Assembly (NCBI GenBank): GCA_019912425.1
Contig: JAIOIU010000033.1
Coordinates: 1 to 46,322, forward strand
Origin: Candidatus Methylomirabilis tolerans
GTDB taxonomy: Bacteria > Methylomirabilota > Methylomirabilia > Methylomirabilales > Methylomirabilaceae
Direction: 5' to 3'
DNA: 46,322 nucleotides
A program made the translations under genes and the position numbers. The notes beneath the pieces were generated by a model that made no database searches, was not told where the DNA came from, and was given only the letters and a program-made list of their open reading frames with translations. Shown piece by piece: positions 40,815-46,322 of this stretch. Every line of letters starts with the position of its first letter. Position 1 is the first letter of the stretch.

Positions 40815-41633
40815 ATGTCTACAGTTATAGCGGTCGCCATGCAAAAAGGTGGGGTCGGCAAGACCAGTACCGTGGTCAACCTAGCCGATGCCTTGAGGCG
40901 CCTGGGATTCCGTATCCTGGTGATTGACCTCGATCCTCAGGCCAACGCATGCCGTATCCTCGGCACTACCGCCCCGACCGCGGCCGCCCCTACTGTCACC
41001 GATTTGATCCTGAATCGCGACACAGCGCTTCGGGAGGCCACCAATCCAACCAAGATTCCCGATGTCTCGCTCGTCTACTCCAACATCAAGCTAGCCTCCA
41101 TCGATCACCGTCTCAGGAACCCGGAACAATATCCCCAACCCCTCCAGCAGCTTCAGCGTAAGCTGGACGGCGATAATGGATTCGACTACATCCTTCTCGA
41201 CTGCCCCCCCTCTCTATCCCTCTTGACGATGAACGGCCTTGCCGCCAGCAATTACCTTATTGTTCCGATGGAATCCGGCTCTCAATTCAGCTTTGACGGG
41301 GTTGAGGATCTTTTGGATATCGTTCGCCTAGTCCAGTCGGTGCAGCCCCAGCTCGCACTGTTAGGTGTACTTATTACCAAGCACGATAAGAGGCAGAATG
41401 TTTGTAAGGCGGTCTTCAGCACCATCGTGAATAAGTTTGGTGACGATGTCTTTAAGACAACAATTACAAGCTCAACCGCTGCACGAAAGGCCGAGTTTAG
41501 CGGAACAAGCGTCCTACAGTTCGACCGAAACAGTACCGCCTCTCGCGACTATGTGGAGCTAGCGCGGGAGATGTTGGGCCGCCTGGGGGTTGCGCCTCGG
41601 GCAGCTACGGCTACTTCAGATGATGCCGCTTAG
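40815..41633 (+). CDS. parA: ParA-family partition ATPase
   Basis: 272 aa. Deviant Walker A QKGGVGKTST (10-19), VIDLDPQANA (Walker A-prime), YILLDCPPSLSLLTMNGL (Walker B), and the switch segment LIVPMESGSQFSFDGVEDL. It lacks an N-terminal HTH, so it is a Soj/type Ib-like ParA. It positions plasmid copies on the nucleoid with a centromere-binding partner, most likely the protein encoded 53 bases downstream. The tail is Ala/Thr-rich. Confidence 0.95.
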   Translation: MSTVIAVAMQKGGVGKTSTVVNLADALRRLGFRILVIDLDPQANACRILGTTAPTAAAPTVTDLILNRDTALREATNPTKIPDVSLVYSNIKLASIDHRLRNPEQYPQPLQQLQRKLDGDNGFDYILLDCPPSLSLLTMNGLAASNYLIVPMESGSQFSFDGVEDLLDIVRLVQSVQPQLALLGVLITKHDKRQNVCKAVFSTIVNKFGDDVFKTTITSSTAARKAEFSGTSVLQFDRNSTASRDYVELAREMLGRLGVAPRAATATSDDAA

Positions 41634-41686
41634 GTGCGCCTGTATGCCACAATATCACCGTAACCCCTAGCCACAAAACACCGCCC

Positions 41687-43150
41687 ATGGCTAAGAAGCC
41701 AGAAAGCAAGGATCTTAGAAAGCTACGCGCTCTAATCGAGCAACGGGCCGATAAAGTGATGGATCCCAAGCGTCCTGGTTTCAACGCCGCCGATATTCTC
41801 GGTATTACACTTCTAGCACCTACCCACGAGTCCGAATTTCACCCTCAACTGGACACCCCCAAGGGTGTGGATACCACCCACATGGGTGGCACGCACACGC
41901 CCATGGCTGGGGCCACACCAGGGGAGGAGCCACACACTATAGTAGTAGTAAATAGTAATAATACTACTACTAGGCCGGGACACCACACCCCAGGTCTGGA
42001 CACCCCCAAGGGTGTGGATACCACCCACATAGGTGGCACGCACACACACAGTGATGAGACCGTGCTAGAAATGTCAGCCCGCGAGTCGGAGTTCTTGGAG
42101 ACTAGCGCACCTCGGCTTGCGCCTGACATCCACATGGCTGGCCCTAGTACAGCCACGGGCGTGGTAGACGCCCCCAGTGGTGTGTGTACCACCCACATAG
42201 GTGTACCACATACAGTCTCAAGGGAGATGATTTCACCGGAGAGTGCCCTTTTAGCCTTACGACTCGGACGCGGACTTCCAGCCAAGGCTGTGGCAGTGTT
42301 AATGACGCTCGATCGCTACCGAAGCGTCATTAACCCCAGCTACACTGTTCCCATTGGCTACTCCCAACTTGCTGATAAGGCCGGCATCAACGCCCACTAT
42401 CTGAGACGGGCCGTACTCCCTACACTCGCGCTACGGGGCCTTATTGCCATCGCGGCGAAGGGATTCGATGGAACGATCTATCAGCTTCGCTGTGACCACC
42501 GGGTGATTGAGTTGATCGTCTCTGCGACAACACAAATATATGACGCTGAATTGCCCTCCAATAGGCCTCCGGAGTTAGCCTATCAACACGATTCAGCCCC
42601 GTCTCCTTCCAGCCTGCCTGACTGGGTAAACCGAGAGAAGTGGGGGACGCTGGCCCCGGACACCATTCAGCGCCTGATTGACAGGTCCGGATCGGAAGAG
42701 CAGGCCAGGGAGGTGCTGGAGATCATCGTCTACAACGAGACCCACGGTCCAGAACGGAGTAGGGTTCGGAACCGCCTATCCGTTCTCTCCCGGTATTTAA
42801 GTTCTCCCAACGCCGAGATCTGGCCGGCAGATGATGGCTACGAGACCATAAGCCTCCGCAACGCCAGGCTGGAGCGGGATAGAGCCTTAAAAGAGAAGGC
42901 GCTAGCAGAGGAGGCGCTGAAGGCTCGTCAGGAGGAGCGGAGGCTGCGGTTCCTGTCGAGCTTGACCGATGGCCAGATGGCCTGGATCAAGCACGAGGCG
43001 AAAAACACCGTTGATCACTCACCCGGATCGCGACAGGGATTCATCAAAACATCGACTCGACTCGCCCATTACAAGGCCGAGGAAGAGAAGTTTATCGCCG
43101 AGTGGTTAGAACGGACGGCATACGGCGAGAGCGTGCCGGAGCACGCGTAG
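41687..43150 (+). CDS. ParA-partner/initiator-like winged-helix protein with repeat-coded N-terminus
   Basis: 487 aa, ATG at 41687 with no ribosome site, 53 bases after parA. Residues 1-50 are basic. Residues about 55-175 are low-complexity and encoded by DNA repeats (LDTPKGVDTTHMGGTHT, LDTPKGVDTTHIGGTHT, and a third diverged unit). A winged-helix domain follows (about 192-285: GLPAKAVAVLMTLDRYRSVI, IGYSQLADKAGINAHYL, LRGLIAIAAKGFDGTIYQLR). The C-terminal third is helical with an Arg/Glu coiled coil. Its place directly after parA is that of a ParB analogue, but no ParB motifs are seen. It may combine partition and replication functions, with its own binding sites inside the gene. Confidence 0.65.
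   Translation: MAKKPESKDLRKLRALIEQRADKVMDPKRPGFNAADILGITLLAPTHESEFHPQLDTPKGVDTTHMGGTHTPMAGATPGEEPHTIVVVNSNNTTTRPGHHTPGLDTPKGVDTTHIGGTHTHSDETVLEMSARESEFLETSAPRLAPDIHMAGPSTATGVVDAPSGVCTTHIGVPHTVSREMISPESALLALRLGRGLPAKAVAVLMTLDRYRSVINPSYTVPIGYSQLADKAGINAHYLRRAVLPTLALRGLIAIAAKGFDGTIYQLRCDHRVIELIVSATTQIYDAELPSNRPPELAYQHDSAPSPSSLPDWVNREKWGTLAPDTIQRLIDRSGSEEQAREVLEIIVYNETHGPERSRVRNRLSVLSRYLSSPNAEIWPADDGYETISLRNARLERDRALKEKALAEEALKARQEERRLRFLSSLTDGQMAWIKHEAKNTVDHSPGSRQGFIKTSTRLAHYKAEEEKFIAEWLERTAYGESVPEHA
41849..42212. repeat. 50-bp direct repeats with paired dyads inside the parA-partner gene
   Basis: Unit A (41849-41898) and unit B (41996-42045) are identical at 49 of 50 bases, 147 bases apart; a diverged unit C lies at about 42161-42212. 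Each of A and B holds two adjacent dyads: ACACCC-CCAA-GGGTGT and CCACCC-ACAT-GGGTGG (one mismatch in B). Such spaced, dyad-containing repeats next to parA resemble a centromere or origin array, yet they lie in coding sequence. Confidence 0.75.
41940..41972. other. AT-rich perfect hairpin between repeat units A and B
   Basis: TAGTAGTAGTA (41940-41950) and TACTACTACTA (41962-41972) are perfect 11-base arms around an 11-base A/T-rich loop. It is the only strongly AT-rich patch in the repeat region and could be an unwinding element, or only a trinucleotide-repeat accident. Confidence 0.6.
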
Positions 43151-43167
43151 TGGAGTATAGGTGACGC

Positions 43168-44316
43168 ATGATCGTTCCTGACACCATTGCCTGCCCGCAA
43201 TGTGGCGCCCAGATCCCTTTATCGGATGCCCTGCGGGCCCACATGCGGGAGGACTTCGAACAGACACTCCAGGTCCGCCTCGCCGAGGAGCACGCCAAGG
43301 CGCTCGCCCAAGCCAAAGCCGACCTCGCCATTGATCACGCCAATCTCACGGCCGAACTCACTGAGAAGGCCACACAACTCGAAGACAGCCGCACCCGCGA
43401 ACTCGCACTGCTCAAGAAAGCCCGAACACTGGAAGATGAAAAGGTGGCCCTCGATCTTGAACTCGAACGTCGTCTGCAAGCCGAACGGGCGACCATCGAG
43501 CAGACCGTCGAGACCAGACTGGCCGAACAACACCGGCTCCGCGATCTGGAAAAGGACAAGCAGCTCAGCGACCTCCGCCGACAGATCGAAGAGTTGAAGC
43601 GCAAAGCGGAGCAGGGATCCCAGCAGAACCAGGGCGAAGCCGCTGAACTCGATCTGGAGGCCATGCTCCGCACCGCCTTTCCGCAGGACGAGATTGCGCC
43701 GGTTCCCAAAGGGATCCGCGGCGCCGATGTCATTCAGCGGGTGATCAGTCCGGGCGGCAGAGCCTGCGGCTGTATCGTCTGGGAGGCCAAGAACACCAAA
43801 GCCTGGAGTGACGGCTGGCTCGAGAAGCTCCGCGATGACCGGCGAGAGCTGAAGGCCGACGTGGCGGCCATTGCAACCACCGCCCTTCCGAAGGACGTCA
43901 AACACCTCGCGCTGGTGGAGGGCGTGTGGGTGACCGACTTCACTGCGTTGCCCGGCCTCGCCACCGCGCTGCGGTCTCAACTGATCCAGGTTGCCTCAGC
44001 CCGGGCCGCCGCCCAGGGCCGAGGGACGAAGATGGAGCAGCTCTACGACTACCTCACCGGCACGGACTTTCGACAGCGCGTAGAGGCCATCGCGGAGGCC
44101 TTCGTGGCCATGAAGGAGGACCTCGACCGAGAACGGCGGGCGATCGAAAAGATCTGGGCAGCGCGAGAGAAGCAGCTCGGCCGGGCCCTGTCAGGTCTGG
44201 CCGGCATGTACGGCGATATGCAGGGCCTTGTCGGAGCCAGCCTGCCCAAGGTCGCACATCTGGAGCTGGGAGCGGGCGACGGGCAGCCAGCGCTTCCGGC
44301 CATGGACCATCCCTGA
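43168..44316 (+). CDS. DUF2130-family protein (predicted nuclease-like domain with coiled coil)
   Basis: 382 aa, starting 17 bases after the previous stop. N-terminal zinc-ribbon half CPQCGAQIPLSDALRAHM; a long coiled coil (about 25-155); then the DUF2130 core: ELDLEAMLRTAFPQDEIAPV, GIRGADVIQRVI and CGCIVWEAKNTKAWSDGWL. The Asp of GAD and the E-A-K of VWEAKNT match a PD-(D/E)XK nuclease core. The C-terminal part is helical. DUF2130 proteins are found on chromosomes and mobile elements; their role is not established. Here the gene follows parA and its partner. Confidence 0.85.
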   Translation: MIVPDTIACPQCGAQIPLSDALRAHMREDFEQTLQVRLAEEHAKALAQAKADLAIDHANLTAELTEKATQLEDSRTRELALLKKARTLEDEKVALDLELERRLQAERATIEQTVETRLAEQHRLRDLEKDKQLSDLRRQIEELKRKAEQGSQQNQGEAAELDLEAMLRTAFPQDEIAPVPKGIRGADVIQRVISPGGRACGCIVWEAKNTKAWSDGWLEKLRDDRRELKADVAAIATTALPKDVKHLALVEGVWVTDFTALPGLATALRSQLIQVASARAAAQGRGTKMEQLYDYLTGTDFRQRVEAIAEAFVAMKEDLDRERRAIEKIWAAREKQLGRALSGLAGMYGDMQGLVGASLPKVAHLELGAGDGQPALPAMDHP

Positions 44317-44935
44317 TGGCGACAAGTGGATCACGCGCCTGGATCCCAAACAGCGCTTCACCTTCTTCGTGCCTATAACCTCGAATCCTCACACCAAGCG
44401 ATTCTCTAATGCCCTCCAAGCGGTCTCTCCTTCTCCTCCTCACCCTGTTAGATTCGGCAGATACGCCGAAAGGCGTATTGACACCGAAGCTGGCGTCTGC
44501 CACAGTCAACGACAATTTGTCGGGCCGCCTGATTGCATTGCATTATTCCCTTGACAGGGGGGGGGTAGCTTTCTATGCTCTCCCGAATTATAACCTGACG
44601 TGCAGAGTGTAACTGATGTAAGGTTTCATCGGGCGAGGGGTTGGGTGATTCCCGACAGCCATGGTGGTGTCCCCCTGGTGCCAGGCGAACGCGCCCGCCG
44701 TGCCTGCGATCACGGCACACACGACGCGCGTTATTTGTGGCCTTTCAGGTCAACGGGCGCGTAACACCAACGGGTCAAAGGCGTAAAACCCCTCGTCCTC
44801 CTTGGGCACGCAAAGCAATTCCTGCCTTACGTTCCCCTCGCCCCCGTTTGGGGGAGAGGGTGCGGGTGAGGGGGATCTCAGACGTCATGCCCACAGCATC
44901 ACCGTCGCCAGCGATTCGCTAAAGGAGGGGAGCGG
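44317..44935. other. Intergenic region upstream of the secreted lipase-like gene
   Basis: About 620 bases without a convincing gene. It holds a perfect hairpin ATACGCC-GAAA-GGCGTAT (44461-44478, GNRA-type loop) and a nine-G run at about 44562-44570. A REP-like dyad, CCCCTCGCCCCC ... GGGGGAGAGGG, lies at about 44836-44860. A segment at 44785-44830 vaguely resembles part of the c-di-GMP-I aptamer. The promoter for the 1266-aa protein must lie here. Confidence 0.45.
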
Positions 44936-46322
44936 ATGACCGCACGACACCACCCAACATCGCGTGACCTTTCCCATCGAGAACTCCCTGGGATGTGGCG
45001 ATTTCGTCTGTCGTTGCTGCTTCTACTCAGCATGGCCATTAGCCCTGGTCTCATTGTTCCTGGCGAGGGTCTGGCCGTTGAACCAGCCCCGCTACCCATC
45101 ACGTATGAGGGTGTTACGTTCAACCATGCTTTCCGCTTCACGACCCTTGATGGCATAATTCATACCTGCTATTTTGTGAATCCTGTCCCATCACCCCTTC
45201 TCTATCCTGCGCCGTATTACGGCGTCGAGAGTGACGCCATGTATTCTCCCGACGAGATGTGCGGCGGAACCTGGTTGGCACACAACACGAGGCTCATCAA
45301 TTTCGCCACGCCACCCGTCTTCAGTGGTGTCGAGACCATGGCATGCCCTCTGAATACGTGGTCAAGCTTTGATATTATTGTTCCGGATTTCTGGGGCTCT
45401 AGCGGAACCGATATTTGCGGTGATACCTATTATCCCGGCGACAGTCTTTATCCCGCAAAGAACGCTGCCGATGCGCAGGTGACCTTCACCCAGATCACCA
45501 GCTCTACCAGGGACTCCTACTGGAGCCCCTCCAACAACAACTGGAGCCCCTCCATCAACGCAGACGGCAGCCGGATCGCCCTTGTTTCCAACCGCGATCT
45601 TACCGGAGGCAACCCTGACGGGAATAGTGAGATCTTCCTCTGGACCCAAGGCGCAGATCCCCCGATCATCCAGCTCACCAACACCATCGGGGACCCCTAC
45701 GCGGGCTTCAGCAACAAAATCGAGCTTTCTGCCAACGCCCATGGCACCCAAATCGTCTTTTATTCCCCCCTCGACCTGACCGGAGGCAACCCTGACGGGA
45801 ATAGTGAGATCTTCCTCTGGACCCAAGGCGCAGATCCCCCGATCATCCAGCTCACCAACACGATTGGGTATCATAACTTCGCCCCTCCCTCCATCAACGC
45901 CGACGGTACTCGAATCGCCTTTCCCTCCGGCAACGACCTGACCCCGGAAAGCCCCGGCAACGTAGACCACGACTGGGAGATCTTCCTCTGGACTGAAGGG
46001 AGCGGCTTTACCCAGATCACCGACACTAGCGCGCACAACTACTGGGCTCCCTCCATCAATGCCGACGGCACCCGGATCGCCTTCTTCTCCAACGGTAACC
46101 CGACCAGCGGCAACACTGACGGCAACGAGGAGATTTTTCTCTGGACTGAAGGCTCCGGCATCAGCCAGATCACCGACTCCCCTATGCTCCCCGGCTCGAA
46201 TGGCAGCGGTTATCCCTCCATCAACGCTGACGGCACCCGGATCGCCTTCCTCTCCAACAGTGACCTGACCGGCGGTAACCCTGACGGTAGCAACGAGATC
46301 TTCCTCTGGACCCAAGGCTCAG
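44936..46322 (+). CDS. Secreted propeller/lipase-like protein, 5-prime part (continues at position 1)
   Basis: This is the first part of a 1266-residue protein whose reading frame runs off the window end and continues in frame at position 1-2555 when the 141-base overlap is collapsed. The ATG at 44936 follows a strong AAAGGAGGGG ribosome site. Residues 1-48 form a signal peptide with a hydrophobic run (FRLSLLLLLSMAI) and likely cleavage after GLA. A Cys-containing N-terminal region (about 50-175) of unknown fold follows. PD40/TolB-like blades come next, each with a [11 protein letters not shown]-type core and ending in EIFLWTQG. Four are here and two lie across the join, making a six-bladed propeller. 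It is probably exported across the inner membrane. The function of the propeller is unknown (binding or display). The ORF is open to the window end, so the gene is certain; the role is inferred. Confidence 0.85.
   Translation, partial: MTARHHPTSRDLSHRELPGMWRFRLSLLLLLSMAISPGLIVPGEGLAVEPAPLPITYEGVTFNHAFRFTTLDGIIHTCYFVNPVPSPLLYPAPYYGVESDAMYSPDEMCGGTWLAHNTRLINFATPPVFSGVETMACPLNTWSSFDIIVPDFWGSSGTDICGDTYYPGDSLYPAKNAADAQVTFTQITSSTRDSYWSPSNNNWSPSINADGSRIALVSNRDLTGGNPDGNSEIFLWTQGADPPIIQLTNTIGDPYAGFSNKIELSANAHGTQIVFYSPLDLTGGNPDGNSEIFLWTQGADPPIIQLTNTIGYHNFAPPSINADGTRIAFPSGNDLTPESPGNVDHDWEIFLWTEGSGFTQITDTSAHNYWAPSINADGTRIAFFSNGNPTSGNTDGNEEIFLWTEGSGISQITDSPMLPGSNGSGYPSINADGTRIAFLSNSDLTGGNPDGSNEIFLWTQGS
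45602..45861. repeat. Exact 83-bp direct repeat in propeller blades (45602-45684 and 45779-45861)
   Basis: Two exact 83-base copies, offset by 177 bases, encode the [17 protein letters not shown] and following residues of consecutive propeller blades. The identity at the DNA level, including third codon positions, points to recent duplication or gene conversion between blades. Confidence 0.9.
46182..46322. repeat. 141-bp terminal overlap identical to positions 1-141
   Basis: Bases 46182-46322 are identical to 1-141. The length equals a common assembler k-mer (141), and the coding frame of the propeller gene is preserved across the join. The simplest reading is a circular molecule of 46,181 bp, not a biological terminal repeat. 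The overlap lies in propeller-blade DNA, but this blade is not an exact copy of any other blade, which argues against a repeat-induced false circle. Confidence 0.9.

Noticed and set aside
44461-44478. Terminator for the DUF2130 gene
   Set aside because: The hairpin is perfect but has no T-run on either strand and lies 145 bases after the stop; it was kept only as a note in the intergenic entry.
1-46322. CRISPR array, rRNA or tRNA genes
   Set aside because: No regular short repeats with unique spacers were found, and I recognised no rRNA or tRNA sequence by reading. A tRNAscan or covariance search was not possible.
46182-46322. Biological terminal repeat of a linear phage or plasmid
   Set aside because: The length equals a usual assembler k-mer, the repeat is in coding sequence, and no phage structural, packaging or telomere-resolvase genes are present.

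Overview
The window looks like one closed circular replicon of 46,181 bp written out linearly. Its last 141 bases (46182-46322) repeat its first 141 exactly, and one open reading frame runs through the join without a stop. 141 is a common de Bruijn k-mer size, so the overlap is most simply an assembly end-overlap of a circle. The gene content (ParA, three winged-helix initiator-like proteins, two tyrosine recombinases, a toxin-antitoxin pair, a recombination module, no rRNA, tRNA or housekeeping genes) fits a plasmid or other extrachromosomal element. The host is a Gram-negative-type bacterium, judged from HlyD-like and TolC-like proteins, polysaccharide flippase and polymerase genes, and signal peptides. 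The DNA is GC-rich except for an AT-richer block at about 16.9-22.9 kb. The phylum cannot be fixed from sequence alone; NC10/Methylomirabilota or Nitrospirota are guesses.

Layout. (1) 44936-46181 joined to 1-2555: a 1266-residue secreted protein with a six-bladed propeller, a calcium-binding linker, a lipase-like hydrolase domain, an InlB-type repeat and a CARDB domain. (2) 2.7-9.9 kb: a SLOG-fold protein, then a plus-strand operon with an ArdC-like metallopeptidase, a ribbon-helix-helix protein, small proteins, a Rad52-family annealing protein and a Cas4-like PD-(D/E)XK nuclease. (3) 10.2-25.2 kb, minus strand: an exopolysaccharide/O-antigen locus. It is headed by a NusG paralogue (UpxY/RfaH-like) with an ops-like element in its leader, followed by a UDP-sugar dehydrogenase, flippase, six glycosyltransferases (one frameshifted), a glycosidase-like protein and a Wzy-type polymerase. 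An IS3-family element and a relic of a second one interrupt it. (4) 25.9-35.4 kb, minus strand: a tightly overlapping 11-gene operon. It encodes a HATPase-like/STAS fusion, a HerA/TraD-like membrane ATPase, a membrane-anchored AAA ATPase, a DUF457-HlyD fusion, a PIN protein, a TolC-like coiled-coil protein, a small protein, HU, a secreted thermonuclease, a secreted NTF2-sized protein and a frameshifted AcrVA2-family anti-CRISPR homologue. (5) 35.6-44.3 kb: replication and maintenance, with XerC/D-like recombinases, RepA_N-like initiator(s) with iteron-like repeats inside the coding sequence, a MazEF-type pair, ParA and its partner protein, and a DUF2130 protein.

The most novel part is region 4. 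No relaxase and no type IV secretion genes were recognised, yet a coupling-protein-like ATPase is translationally linked to a second membrane ATPase, a periplasmic-adaptor fusion, an outer-membrane-efflux-like coiled coil, an HU protein and a nuclease. This could be an undescribed envelope-spanning machine for DNA or protein transfer. Other points worth following up are the two sets of DNA repeats inside initiator/partition genes, the ops-like element in front of a NusG paralogue, and the anti-CRISPR homologue.
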